A stretch of DNA of 64,000 nt from Hydractinia symbiolongicarpus (GCF_029227915.1 NC_079877.1:31337851-31401850); one strand, 5' to 3'. Positions 9,362-23,894 are shown, counted from the first letter of the stretch. Notes: a model not told the origin generated them from the sequence alone. Numbers and translations: made by a program.

Positions 9362-12343
9362 GTAATATCCGAATACTATCGCTAAATTCATCTGGGGACG
9401 AATATTTGACGCAACCGTTGGAACTCAAACGGATTGATACCGTTAGAAAGTCAATGAAATGTAGTTTTTGAAACAGTCGCTATTTCTTCAGCGCGCAAAA
9501 ACGGCTATGATTGTTCCCACAGTAAAAAATTACTTATTTACATAAATTTTTAAATGAAGCGCTACCACAGCGCCCGGTGCAATCGCTGAGTTGCAGCCAT
9601 CATGTCAAATTAAGAAGAATTTTATTTCTTGTAGTCAAACTGGCTCATTTATCACATTAATAAGGTCAAAGTCCAAAATCAGTTCAATTAAGTCCCATAG
9701 TCAAGCGTTTCACTGTTAAAAGCGATGCAACCTAGTAATATCCTAATACTATCGCTAAATACATGTTGGTATGAATATGTGACGCAACCGTTGTAACTCA
9801 AACAGATTTATACCGCTAGAAAGTCAATGAAATGTAGTTTTTGAAACTGTCTCTATTTCTTCAGCGCGAACTAACGGCTAGGATTGGTCCTACAATAAAA
9901 AATGACTTATTTATCTTAATTTTTTAACAAAGCACTACCACAGGGCCTAGTGTACTCGCTGATTTCCAGCAATCATGTCAAATTAAGAAGAATGTTATTC
10001 CTTGGGGAAAAATTGCCTCATTTATCACATTAATAAGGTCACATTCCAGAATCAGTTCAATTAATTCCCACAGCCAATCGTTTCACTGTTAAAAGCAGTA
10101 CAACTTAGTGATATTGGAAGAAAATAACTAAATACATGTTGGTACGAATATGTGACGCAACCGTTGTAACTCAAACGGATTGACACCGTTAGAAAGTCAA
10201 TGAAATGTAGTTTTTGAAACTGTCTCTATTTCTTCAGCGCGAACTAACGACTAGGATTCGTCCCACAGTAAAAAATGACTTATTTATCTTAATTTTTTAA
10301 TAAAACGCTACCACAGCGCCCAATGTAATCGCTGAGTTCCAGCAATCATGTCAAATTAAGAAGAATGTTATTCCTTGGAGAACAATTGGCTCATTTTTCA
10401 CATTTATAAGGTCACAGTCCAGAATCAGTTCAATTAACTCCCTCATTAAATCGTTTCACTGTTAAAAGCAATACAACTTAGTAATATCGGAAGAAAATCA
10501 CTAAATACATGTTGGTACGAATATGTGACGCAACCGTTGTAACTCAAACGGATTGACACCGTTAGAAAATCAATGAAATGTAGTTTTTGAAACTGTCTCT
10601 ATTTCTTCAGCGCGAACTAACGGCTAGGATTGGTCCCACAGTAAAAAATGACTTATTTATCTTAATTTTTTAACAAAGCGCTACCACAGAGCCTAATGTA
10701 ATCGCTGATTTCCAGAAATCATGTCGAATTAAGAAGAATGTTATTCCTTGGAGATCAATTGCCTCATTTATCACATTAATAAGGTCACAGTCCAGAATCA
10801 GTTCAATTAACTCCCTCAGTCAATCTTTCACTGTTAAAAGCAATACAACTTAGTAATATCGGAGAAAAATCACTAAATACATGTTGGTACGAATATGTGA
10901 CGCAACCGTTGTAACTCAAACGGATTGACACCGTTAGAAAATCAATGAAATGTAGTTTTTGAAACTGTCTCTATTTCTTCAGCGCGAACTAACGGCTAGG
11001 ATTGGTCCCACAGTAAAAAATGACTTATTTATCTTAATTTTTTAACAAAGCACTACCACAGGGCCTAGTGTACTCGCTGATTTCCAGCAATCATGTCAAA
11101 TTAAGAAGAATGTTATTCCTTGGGGAAAAATTGCCTCATTTATCACATTAATAATGTCACATTCCAGAATCAGTTCAATTAATTCCCACAGCCAATCGTT
11201 TCACTGTTAAAAGCAGTACAACTTAGTGATATTGGAAGAAAATAACTAAATACATGTTGGTACGAATATGTGACGCAACCGTTGTAACTCAAACGGATTG
11301 ACACCGTTAGAAAGTCAATGAAATGTAGTTTTTGAAACTGTCTCTATTTCTTCAGCGCGAACTAACGACTAGGATTCGTCCCACAGTAAAAAATGACTTA
11401 TTTATCTTAATTTTTTAATAAAACGCTACCACAGCGCCCAGTGTAATCGCTGAGTTCCAGCAATCATGTCAAATTAAGAAGAATGTTATTCCTTGGAGAA
11501 CAATTGGCTCATTTTTCACATTTATAAGGTCACAGTCCAGAATCAGTTCAATTAACTCCCTCATTAAATCGTTTCACTGTTAAAAGCAATACAACTTAGT
11601 AATATCGGAAGAAAATCACTAAATACATGTTGGTACGAATATGTGACGCAACCGTTGTAACTCAAACGGATTGACACCGTTAGAAAATCAATGAAATGTA
11701 GTTTTTGAAACTGTCTCTATTTCTTCAGCGCGAACTAACGGCTAGGATTGGTCCCACAGTAAAAAATGACTTATTTATCTTAATTTTTAATAAAGCGCCA
11801 CCACAGCGCCCAGTGTAATCGCTGAGTTCCAGCAATCATGTCAAATTAAGAAGAATGTTATTCCTTGGAGAACAATTGGCTCATTTTTCACATTTATAAG
11901 GTCACAGTCCAGAATCAGTTCAATTAACTCCCTCAGTCAATCGTTTTACTGTTAAAAGCAATATAACTTAGTAATATCGGAAGAAAATCACTAAATACAT
12001 GTTGGTGCGAATATGTGACGCAACCGTTGCAACTCAAACGGATTGACACCGTTAGAAAGTCAATGAAATGTAGCTTTTGAAACTGTCTCTATTTCTTCAG
12101 CGCGAAATAACGACTAGGATTCGTCCCACAGTTAAAAATGACTTATTTATCTTGATTTTTTAATAAAGCACTACCACAGAGCCCTGTGTAATCGCTGAGT
12201 TCCAGCAATCATGTCAAATTAAGAAGAAAGTTATTCCTTGGAGAACAATTGGCTCATTTATCACATTTATAAGGTCAAAGTCGAAAATAAGATCAGTTAA
12301 GTCCCACAGTCAAACGTTTCACTGCTAAAAGCGATTCAACCTA
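9362..12343 (+). repeat. 8-mer block 1 (m26-m33, 2982 bp)
   Basis: Starts with types A, B, C and ends in the chimeric m33. It has the same length and start as the next two blocks, but the t monomer comes late (m32) instead of directly after C, so the inner order is A B C a b C t t/Y. This shows a reshuffled relative, not a simple copy, of the following block. Confidence 0.7.
11971..12343 (+). repeat. Chimeric monomer m33 (t-like front, Y body)
   Basis: It starts GTAATATCGGAAGAAAATC like the copies that normally follow t, then from GGTGCGAATATG (about 12001) is Y type, with TTGCAACTC, TAGCTTTTG and CGAAATAACGAC. This skips the monomers that separate t from Y in other blocks. Length stays 373 bp, as expected for homologous unequal exchange. 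Confidence 0.75.
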
Positions 12344-15325
12344 GTAATATCCGAATACTATCGCTAAATTCATCTGGGGACGAATATTTGACGCAACCGT
12401 TGGAACTCAAACGGATTGATACCGTTAGAAAGTCAATGAAATGTAGTTTTTGAAACTGTCGCTATTTCTTCAGCGCGCGAAAACGGCTATGATTGTTCCC
12501 ACAGTAAAAAATTACTTATTTACATAAATTTTTAAATGAAGCGCTACCACAGCGCCCGGTGCAATCGCTGAGTTGCAGCCATCATGTCAAATTAAGAAGA
12601 ATTTTATTTCTTGTAGTCAAACTGGCTCATTTATCACATTAATAAGGTCAAAGTCCAAAATCAGTTCAATTAAGTCCCATAGTCAAGCGTTTCACTGTTA
12701 AAAGCGATGCAACCTAGTAATATCCTAATACTATCGCTAAATACATGTTGGTATGAATATGTGACGCAACCGTTGTAACTCAAACAGATTTATACCGCTA
12801 GAAAGTCAATGAAATGTAGTTTTTGAAACTGTCTCTATTTCTTCAGCGCGAACTAACGGCTAGGATTGGTCCTACAATAAAAAATGACTTATTTATCTTA
12901 ATTTTTTAACAAAGCACTACCACAGGGCCTAGTGTACTCGCTGATTTCCAGCAATCATGTCAAATTAAGAAGAATGTTATTCCTTGGGGAAAAATTGCCT
13001 CATTTATCACATTAATAAGGTCACATTCCAGAATCAGTTCAATTAATTCCCACAGCCAATCGTTTCACTGTTAAAAGCAGTACAACTTAGTGATATTGGA
13101 AGAAAATAACTAAATACATGTTGGTACGAATATGTGACGCAACCGTTGTAACTCAAACGGATTGACACCGTTAGAAAGTCAATGAAATGTAGTTTTTGAA
13201 ACTGTCTCTATTTCTTCAGCGCGAACTAACGACTAGGATTCGTCCCACAGTAAAAAATGACTTATTTATCTTAATTTTTTAATAAAACGCTACCACAGCG
13301 CCCAATGTAATCGCTGAGTTCCAGCAATCATGTCAAATTAAGAAGAATGTTATTCCTTGGAGTACAATTGGCTCATTTTTCACATTTATAAGGTCACAGT
13401 CCAGAATCAGTTCAATTAACTCCCTCATTAAATCGTTTCACTGTTAAAAGCAATACAACTTAGTAATATTGGAATAAAATCACTAAATACATGTTGGTAC
13501 GAATATGTGACGCAACCGTTGTAACTCAAACGGATTGACACCGTTAGAAAATCAATGAAATGTAGTTTTAGAAACTGTCTCTATTTCTTCAGCGCGAACT
13601 AACGGCTAGGATTGGTCCCACAGTAAAAAATGACTTATTTATCTTAATTTTTAATAAAGCGCCACCACAGCGCCCAGTGTAATCGCTGAGTTCCAGCAAT
13701 CATGTCAAATTAAGAAGAATGTTATTCCTTGGAGAACAATTGGCTCATTTTTCACACTTATAAGGTCACAGTCCAGAATCAGTTCAATTAACTCCCTCAG
13801 TCAATCGTTTTACTGTTAAAAGCAATATAACTTAGTAATATCGGAAGAAAATCACTAAATACATGTTGGTACGAATATGTGACGCAACCGTTGTAACTCA
13901 AACGGATTGACACCGTTAGAAAGTCAATGAAATGTAGTTTTTGAAACTGTCTCTATTTCTTCAGCGCGAACTAACGGCTAGGATTGGTCCCACAGTAAAA
14001 AATGACTTATTTATCTTAATTTTTTAACAAAGCGCTACCACAGAGCCTAATGTAATCGCTGATTTCCAGAAATCATGTCGAATTAAGAAGAATGTTATTC
14101 CTTGGAGATCAATTGCCTCATTTATCACATTAATAAGGTCACAGTCCAGAATCAGTTCAATTAACTCCCTCAGTCAATCTTTCATTGTTAAAAGCAATAC
14201 AACTTAGTAATATCGGAGGAAAATCACTAAATACATGTTGGTACGAATATGTGACGCAACCGTTGTAACTCAAACGGATTGACACCGTTAGAAAATCAAT
14301 GAAATGTAGTTTTTGAAACTGTCTCTATTTCTTCAGCGCGAACTAACGGCTAGGATTGGTCCCACAGTAAAAAATGACTTATTTATCTTAATTTTTTAAC
14401 AAAGCACTACCACAGGGCCTAGTGTACTCGCTGATTTCCAGCAATCATGTCAAATTAAGAAGAATGTTATTCCTTGGGGAAAAATTGCCTCATTTATCAC
14501 ATTAATAAGGTCACATTCCAGAATCAGTTCAATTAATTCCCACAGCCAATCGTTTCACTGTTAAAAGCAGTACAACTTAGTGATATTGGAAGAAAATAAC
14601 TAAATACATGTTGGTACGAATATGTGACGCAACCGTTGTAACTCAAACGGATTGACACCGTTAGAAAGTCAATGAAATGTAGTTTTTGAAACTGTCTCTA
14701 TTTCTTCAGCGCGAACTAACGACTAGGATTCGTCCCACAGTAAAAAATGACTTATTTATCTTAATTTTTTAATAAAACGCTACCACAGCGCCCAGTGTAA
14801 TGGCTGAGTTCCAGCAATCATGTCAAATTAAGAAGAATGTTATTCCTTGGAGAACAATTGGCTCATTTTTCACATTTATAAGGTCACAGTCCAGAATCAG
14901 TTCAATTAACTCCCTCATTAAATCGTTTCACTGTTAAAAGCAATACAACTTAGTAATATCGGAAGAAAATCACTAAATACATGTTGGTACGAATATGTGA
15001 CGCAACCGTTGTAACTCAAACGGATTGACACCGTTAGAAAATCAATGAAATGTAGCTTTTGAAACTGTCTCTATTTCTTCAGCGCGAACTAACGGCTAGG
15101 ATTGGTCCCACAGTTAAAAATGACTTATTTATCTTGATTTTTTAATAAAGCACTACCACAGAGCCCTGTGTAATCGCTGAGTTCCAGCAATCATGTCAAA
15201 TTAAGAAGAAAGTTATTCCTTGGAGAACAATTGGCTCATTTATCACATTTATAAGGTCAAAGTCGAAAATCAGATCAGTTAAGTCCCACAGTCAAACGTT
15301 TCACTGCTAAAAGCGATTCAACCTA
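12344..15325 (+). repeat. 8-mer block 2 (m34-m41, 2982 bp)
   Basis: Order A B C t a b C t/Y. It is closely matched by the following block at a constant 2982-bp offset until the last monomer, where m41 switches to Y type while m49 stays t. m37 carries private changes (GTAATATTGGAATAA start). Confidence 0.8.
14953..15325 (+). repeat. Chimeric monomer m41 (t front, Y tail, one Y base upstream)
   Basis: The front and the variable window are t type (GCGAACTAACGGC). The tail is Y type from about 15112 (CAGTTAAAAATG, CTTGATTTTTT, GCACTACCAC). Upstream of the switch, an isolated Y base occurs in TAGCTTTTG near 15055. That pattern fits an exchange with an associated short conversion patch. The breakpoint differs from that in m33, so the two t/Y fusions look independent. 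Confidence 0.7.
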
Positions 15326-18306
15326 GTAATATCCGAATACTATCGCTAAATTCATCTGGGGACGAATATTTGACGCAACCGTTGGAACTCAAACGGATTG
15401 ATACCGTTAGAAAGTCAATGAAATGTAGTTTTTGAAACTGTCGCTATTTCTTCAGCGCGCGAAAACGGCTATGATTGTTCCCACAGTAAAAAATTACTTA
15501 TTTACATAAATTTTTAAATGAAGCGCTACCACAGCGCCCGGTGCAATCGCTGAGTTGCAGCCATCATGTCAAATTAAGAAGAATTTTATTTCTTGTAGTC
15601 AAACTGGCTCATTTATCACATTAATAAGGTCAAAGTCCAAAATCAGTTCAATTAAGTCCCATAGTCAAGCGTTTCACTGTTAAAAGCGATGCAACCTAGT
15701 AATATCCTAATACTATCGCTAAATACATGTTGGTATGAATATGTGACGCAACCGTTGTAACTCAAACAGATTTATACCGCTAGAAAGTCAATGAAATGTA
15801 GTTTTTGAAACTGTCTCTATTTCTTCAGCGCGAACTAACGGCTAGGATTGGTCCTACAATAAAAAATGACTTATTTATCTTAATTTTTTAACAAAGCACT
15901 ACCACAGGGCCTAGTGTACTCGCTGATTTCCAGCAATCATGTCAAATTAAGAAGAATGTTATTCCTTGGGGAAAAATTGCCTCATTTATCACATTAATAA
16001 GGTCACATTCCAGAATCAGTTCAATTAATTCCCACAGCCAATCGTTTCACTGTTAAAAGCAGTACAACTTAGTGATATTGGAAGAAAATAACTAAATACA
16101 TGTTGGTACGAATATGTGACGCAACCGTTGTAACTCAAACGGATTGACACCGTTAGAAAGTCAATGAAATGTAGTTTTTGAAACTGTCTCTATTTCTTCA
16201 GCGCGAACTAACGACTAGGATTCGTCCCACAGTAAAAAATGACTTATTTATCTTAATTTTTTAATAAAACGCTACCACAGCGCCCAGTGTAATCGCTGAG
16301 TTCCAGCAATCATGTCAAATTAAGAAGAATGTTATTCCTTGGAGAACAATTGGCTCATTTTTCACATTTATAAGGTCACAGTCCAGAATCAGTTCAATTA
16401 ACTCCCTCATTAAATCGTTTCACTGTTAAAAGCAATACAACTTAGTAATATCGGAAGAAAATCACTAAATACATGTTGGTACGAATATGTGACGCAACCG
16501 TTGTAACTCAAACGGATTGACACCGTTAGAAAATCAATGAAATGTAGTTTTTGAAACTGTCTCTATTTCTTCAGCGCGAACTAACGGCTAGGATTGGTCC
16601 AACAGTAAAAAATGACTTATTTATCTTAATTTTTAATAAAGCGCCACCACAGCGCCCAGTGTAATCGCTGAGTTCCAGCAATCATGTCAAATTAAGAAGA
16701 ATGTTATTCCTTGGAGAACAATTGGCTCATTTTTCACACTTATAAGGTCACAGTCCAGAATCAGTTCAATTAACTCCCTCAGTCAATCGTTTTACTGTTA
16801 AAAGCAATATAACTTAGTAATATCGGAAGAAAATCACTAAATACATGTTGGTACGAATATGTGACGCAACCGTTGTAACTCAAACGGATTGACACCGTTA
16901 GAAAGTCAATGAAATGTAGTTTTTGAAACTGTCTCTATTTCTTCAGCGCGAACTAACGTCTAGGATTGGTCCCACAGTAAAAAATGACTTATTTATCTTA
17001 ATTTTTTAACAAAGCGCTACCACAGAGCCTAATGTAATCGCTGATTTCCAGAAATCATGTCGAATTAAGAAGAATGTTATTCCTTGGAGATCAATTGCCT
17101 CATTTATCACATTAATAAGGTCACAGTCCAGAATCAGTTCAATTAACTCCCTCAGTCAATCTTTCACTGTTAAAAGCAATACAACTTAGTAATATCGGAG
17201 GAAAATCACTAAATACATGTTGGTACGAATATGTGACGCAACCGTTGTAACTCAAACGGATTGACACCGTTAGAAAATCAATGAAATGTAGTTTTTGAAA
17301 CTGTCTCTATTTCTTCAGCGCGAACTAACGGTTAGGATTGGTCCCACAGTAAAAAATGACTTATTTATCTTAATTTTTTAACAAAGCACTACCACAGGGC
17401 CTAGTGTACTCGCTGATTTCCAGCAATCATGTCAAATTAAGAAGAATTTTATTCCTTGGGGAAAAATTGCCTCATTTATCACATTAATAAGGTCACATTC
17501 CAGAATCAGTTCAATTAATTCCCACAGCCAATCGTTTCACTGTTAAAAGCAGTACAACTTAGTGATATTGGAAGAAAATAACTAAATACATTTTGGTACG
17601 AATATGTGACGCAACCGTTGTAACTCAAACGGATTGACACCGTTAGAAAGTCAATGAAATGTAGTTTTTGAAACTGTCTCTATTTCTTCAGCGCGAACTA
17701 ACGACTAGGATTCGTCCCACAGTAAAAAATGACTTATTTACCTTAATTTTTTAATAAAACGCTACCACAGCGCCCAGTGTAATCGCTGAGTTCCAGCAAT
17801 CATGTCAAATTAAGAAGAATGTTATTCCTTGGAGAAAAATTGGCCCATTTTTCACATTTATAAGGTCACAGTCCAGAATCAGTTCAATTAACTCCCTCAT
17901 TAAATCGTTTCACTGTTAAAAGCAATACAACTTAGTAATATCGGAAGAAAATCACTAAATACATGTTGGTACGAATATGTGACGCAACCGTTGTAACTCA
18001 AACGGATTGACACCGTTAGAAAATCAATGAAATGTAGTTTTTGAAACTGTCTCTATTTCTTCAGCGCGAACTAACGGCTAGGATTGGTCCCACAGTAAAA
18101 AATGACTTATTTATCTTAATTTTTAATAAAGCGCCACCACAGCGCCCAGTGTAATCGCTGAGTTCCAGCAATCATGTCAAATTAAGAAGAATGTTATTCC
18201 TTGGAGAACAATTGGCTCATTTTTCACATTTATAAGGTCACAGTCCAGAATCAGTTCAATTAACTCCCTCAGTCAATCGTTTTACTGTTAAAAGCAATAT
18301 AACTTA
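15326..18306 (+). repeat. 8-mer block 3 (m42-m49)
   Basis: Order A B C t a b C t. It matches block 2 monomer by monomer except for its last unit. Its second half (from m46, 16817) is also the start of the 7-mer duplication, so two amplification steps overlap here. Confidence 0.78.
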
Positions 18307-19423
18307 GTAATATCGGAAGAAAATCACTAAATACATGTTGGTACGAATATGTGACGCAACCGTTGTAACTCAAACGGATTGACACCGTTAGAAAGTCAAT
18401 GAAATGTAGTTTTTGAAACTGTCTCTATTTCTTCAGCGCGAACTAACGGCTAGGATTGGTCCCACAGTAAAAAATGACTTATTTATCTTAATTTTTTAAC
18501 AAAGCGCTACCACAGAGCCTAATGTAATCGCTGATTTCCAGAAATCATGTCGAATTAAGAAGAATGTTATTCCTTGGAGATCAATTGCCTCATTTATCAC
18601 ATTAATAAGGTCACAGTCCAGAATCAGTTCAATTAACTCCCTCAGTCAATCTTTCACTGTTAAAAGCAATACAACTTAGTAATATCGGAGGAAAATCACT
18701 AAATACATGTTGGTACGAATATGTGACGCAACCGTTGTAACTCAAACGGATTGACACCGTTAGAAAATCAATGAAATGTAGTTTTTGAAACTGTCTCTAT
18801 TTCTTCAGCGCGAACTAACGGCTAGGATTGGTCCCACAGTAAAAAATGACTTATTTATCTTAATTTTTTAACAAAGCGCTACCACAGAGCCTAATGTAAT
18901 CGCTGAGTTCCAGCAATCATGTCAAATTAAGAAGAATGTTATTCCTTGGAGAACAATTGGATCATTTTTCACATTTTTAAGGTCACAGTCCAGAATCAGT
19001 TCAATTAACTCCCTCAGTCAATCTTTCACTGTTAAAAGCAATACAACTTAATAATATCGGAATAAAAACACTAACTAAATGTTGGTACGAATATGTGACG
19101 CAACCGTTGTAACTTAAACGGATTGACACCGTTAGAAAGTCAATGAAATGTAGTTTTTGAAACTGTCTCTATTTCTTCAGCGCGAACTAACGGCTAGGAT
19201 TGGTCCCACAGTAAAAAATGACTTATTTATCTTAATTTTTTAACAAAGCGCTACCACAGAGCCTAATGTAATCGCTGTATTCCAGCAATCATGTCAAATT
19301 AAGAAGAATGTTATTCCTTGAAGACCAATTGGCTCATTTATCACATTTATAAGGTCACAGTCCAGAATCAGTTTAATTAATTCCCACAGTCAATCGTTTC
19401 ACTCTTAAAAGCGATACAACTTA
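16817..19423 (+). repeat. 7-mer HOR, copy 1 (m46-m52, 2607 bp)
   Basis: Order a b C t a b' X. Private markers shared with copy 2: AACGTCTAGG in m46, ACATTTTGGTACG and GGCCCATTTTTC in m48, and ACTAAATGTTGG in m52. The sharing of such rare changes at matching positions shows block duplication rather than chance similarity. Confidence 0.88.
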
Positions 19424-22030
19424 GTAATATCGGAAGAAAATCACTAAATACATGTTGGTACGAATATGTGACGCAACCGTTGTAACTCAAACGGATTGAC
19501 ACCGTTAGAAAGTCAATGAAATGTAGTTTTTGAAACTGTCTCTATTTCTTCAGCGCGAACTAACGTCTAGGATTGGTCCCACAGTAAAAAATGACTTATT
19601 TATCTTAATTTTTTAACAAAGCGCTACCACAGAGCCTAATGTAATCGCTGATTTCCAGAAATCATGTCGAATTAAGAAGAATGTTATTCCTTGGAGATCA
19701 ATTGCCTCATTTATCACATTAATAAGGTCACAGTCCAGAATCAGTTCAATTAACTCCCTCAGTCAATCTTTCACTGTTAAAAGCAATACAACTTAGTAAT
19801 ATCGGAGGAAAATCACTAAATACATGTTGGTACGAATATGTGACGCAACCGTTGTAACTCAAACGGATTGACACCGTTAGAAAATCAATGAAATGTAGTT
19901 TTTGAAACTGTCTCTATTTCTTCAGCGCGAACTAACGGCTAGGATTGGTCCCACAGTAAAAAATGACTTATTTATCTTAATTTTTTAACAAAGCACTACC
20001 ACAGGGCCTAGTGTACTCGCTGATTTCCAGCAATCATGTCAAATTAAGAAGAATGTTATTCCTTGGGGAAAAATTGCCTCATTTATCACATTAATAAGGT
20101 CACATTCCAGAATCAGTTCAATTAATTCCCACAGCCAATCGTTTCACTGTTAAAAGCAGTACAACTTAGTGATATTGGAAGAAAATAACTAAATACATTT
20201 TGGTACGAATATGTGACGCAACCGTTGTAACTCAAACGGATTGACACCGTTAGAAAGTCAATGAAATGTAGTTTTTGAAACTGTCTCTATTTCTTCAGCG
20301 CGAACTAACGACTAGGATTCGTCCCACAGTAAAAAATGACTTATTTATCTTAATTTTTTAATAAAACGCTACCACAGCGCCCAGTGTAATCGCTGAGTTC
20401 CAGCAATCATGTCAAATTAAGAAGAATGTTATTCCTTGGAGAACAATTGGCCCATTTTTCACATTTATAAGGTCACAGTCCAGAATCAGTTCAATTAACT
20501 CCCTCATTAAATCGTTTCACTGTTAAAAGCAATACAACTTAGTAATATCGGAAGAAAATCACTAAATACATGTTGGTACGAATATGTGACGCAACCGTTG
20601 TAACTCAAACGGATTGACACCGTTAGAAAATCAATGAAATGTAGTTTTTGAAACTGTCTCTATTTCTTCAGCGCGAACTAACGGCTAGGATTGGTCCCAC
20701 AGTAAAAAATGACTTATTTATCTTAATTTTTAATAAAGCGCCACCACAGCGCCCAGTGTAATCGCTGAGTTCCAGCAATCATGTCAAATTAAGAAGAATG
20801 TTATTCCTTGGAGAACAATTGGCTCATTTTTCACATTTATAAGGTCACAGTCCAGAATCAGTTCAATTAACTCCCTCAGTCAATCGTTTTACTGTTAAAA
20901 GCAATATAACTTAGTAATATCGGAAGAAAATCACTAAATACATGTTGGTACGAATATGTGACGCAACCGTTGTAACTCAAACGGATTGACACCGTTAGAA
21001 AGTCAATGAAATGTAGTTTTTGAAACTGTCTCTATTTCTTCAGCGCGAACTAACGGCTAGGATTGGTCCCACAGTAAAAAATGACTTATTTATCTTAATT
21101 TTTTAACAAAGCGCTACCACAGAGCCTAATGTAATCGCTGATTTCCAGAAATCATGTCGAATTAAGAAGAATGTTATTCCTTGGAGATCAATTGCCTCAT
21201 TTATCACATTAATAAGGTCACAGTCCAGAATCAGTTCAATTAACTCCCTCAGTCAATCTTTCACTGTTAAAAGCAATACAACTTAGTAATATCGGAGGAA
21301 AATCACTAAATACATGTTGGTACGAATATGTGACGCAACCGTTGTAACTCAAACGGATTGACACCGTTAGAAAATCAATGAAATGTAGTTTTTGAAACTG
21401 TCTCTATTTCTTCAGCGCGAACTAACGGCTAGGATTGGTCCCACAGTAAAAAATGACTTATTTATCTTAATTTTTTAACAAAGCGCTACCACAGAGCCTA
21501 ATGTAATCGCTGAGTTCCAGCAATCATGTCAAATTAAGAAGAATGTTATTCCTTGGAGAACAATTGGATCATTTTTCACATTTTTAAGGTCACAGTCCAG
21601 AATCAGTTCAATTAACTCCCTCAGTCAATCTTTCACTGTTAAAAGCAATACAACTTAATAATATCGGAATAAAAACACTAACTAAATGTTGGTACGAATA
21701 TGTGACGCAACCGTTGTAACTTAAACGGATTGACACCGTTAGAAAGTCAATGAAATGTAGTTTTTGAAACTGTCTCTATTTCTTCAGCGCGAACTAACGG
21801 CTAGGATTGGTCCCACAGTAAAAAATGACTTATTTATCTTAATTTTTTAACAAAGCGCTACCACAGAGCCTAATGTAATCGCTGTATTCCAGCAATCATG
21901 TCAAATTAAGAAGAATGTTATTCCTTGAAGACCAATTGGCTCATTTATCACATTTATAAGGTCACAGTCCAGAATCAGTTTAATTAATTCCCACAGTCAA
22001 TCGTTTCACTGTTAAAAGCAATACAACTTA
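19424..22030 (+). repeat. 7-mer HOR, copy 2 (m53-m59, 2607 bp)
   Basis: Monomer starts are each 2607 bp after those of copy 1, with the same private markers (AACGTCTAGG in m53, ACATTTTGGTACG and GGCCCATTTTTC in m55, ACTAAATGTTGG in m59). It is followed by Y A B C t, the sequence that also opens domain B 13 kb upstream. Confidence 0.88.
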
Positions 22031-23894
22031 GTAATGTCGGAAAAAAATCACTAAATACATGTTGGTGCGAATATGTGACGCAACCGTTGCAACTCAAACG
22101 GATTGACACCGTTAGAAAGTCAATGAAATGTAGCTTTTGAAACTGTCTCTATTTCTTCAGCGCGAAATAACGACTAGGATTCGTCCCACAGTTAAAAATG
22201 ACTTATTTATCTTGATTTTTTAATAAAGCACTACCACAGAGCCCTGTGTAATCGCTGAGTTCCAGCAATCATGTCAAATTAAGAAGAAAGTTATTCCTTG
22301 GAGAACAATTGGCTCATTTATCACATTTATAAGGTCAAAGTCGAAAATCAGATCAGTTAAGTCCCACAGTCAAACGTTTCACTGCTAAAAGCGATTCAAC
22401 CTAGTAATATCCGAATACTATCGCTAAATTCATCTGGGGACGAATATTTGACGCAACCGTTGGAACTCAAACGGATTGATACCGTTAGAAAGTCAATGAA
22501 ATGTAGTTTTTGAAACTGTCGCTATTTCTTCAGCGCGCGAAAACGGCTATGATTGTTCCCACAGTAAAAAATTACTTATTTACATAAATTTTTAAATGAA
22601 GCGCTACCACAGCGCCCGGTGCAATCGCTGAGTTTCAGCCATCATGTTAAATTAAGAAGAATTTTATTTCTTGTAGTCAAACTGGCTCATTTATCACATT
22701 AATAAGGTCAAAGTCCAAAATCAGATCAATTAAGTCCCATAGTCAAGCGTTTCACTGTTAAAAGCGATGCAACCTAGTAATATCCTAATACTATCGCTAA
22801 ATACATGTTGGTATGAATATGTGACGCAACCGTTGTAACTCAAACAGATTTATACCGCTAGAAAGTCAATGAAATGTAGTTTTTGAAACTGTCTCTATTT
22901 CTTCAGCGCGAACTAACGGCTAGGATTGGTCCTACAATAAAAAATGACTTATTTATCTTAATTTTTTAACAAAGCACTACCACAGGGCCTAGTGTACTCG
23001 CTGATTTCCAGCAATCATGTCAAATTAAGAAGAATGTTATTCCTTGGGGAAAAATTGCCTCATTTATCACATTAATAAGGTCACATTCCAGAATCAGTTC
23101 AATTAATTCCCACAGCCAATCGTTTCACTGTTAAAAGCAGTACAACTTAGTGATATTGGAAGAAAATAACTAAATACACGTTGGTACGAATATGTGACGC
23201 AACTGTTGTAACTCAAACGGATTGACACCGTTAGAAAGTCAATGAAATGTAGTTTTTGAAACTGTCTCTATTTCGTCAGCGCGAACTAACGACTAGGATT
23301 CGTCCCACAGTAAAAAATGACTTATTTATCTTAATTTTTTAATAAAACGCCACCACAGCGCCCAGTGTAATCGCTGAGTTCCAGCAATCATGTCAAATTA
23401 AGAAGAATGTTATTCCTTGGAGAACAATTGGCTCATTTTTCACATTTATAAGGTCACAGTCCAGAATCAGTTCAATTAACTCCCTCATTAAATCGTTTCA
23501 CTGTTAAAAGCAATACAACTTAGTAATATCGGAAGAAAATCACTAAATACATGTTGGTACGAATATGTGACGCAACCGTTGTAACTCAAACGGATTGACA
23601 CCGTTAGAAAATCAATGAAATGTAGTTTTTGAAACTGTCTCTATTTCTTCAGCGCGAACTAACGGCTAGGATTGGTCCCACAGTAAAAAATGACTTATTT
23701 ATCTTAATTTTTAATAAAGCGCCACCACAGCGCCCAGTGTAATCGCTGAGTTCCAGCAATCATGTCAAATTAAGAAGAATGTTATTCCTTGGAGAACAAT
23801 TGGCTCATTTTTCACATTTATAAGGTCACAGTCCAGAATCAGTTCAATTAACTCCCTCAGTCAATCGTTTTACTGTTAAAAGCAATATAACTTA

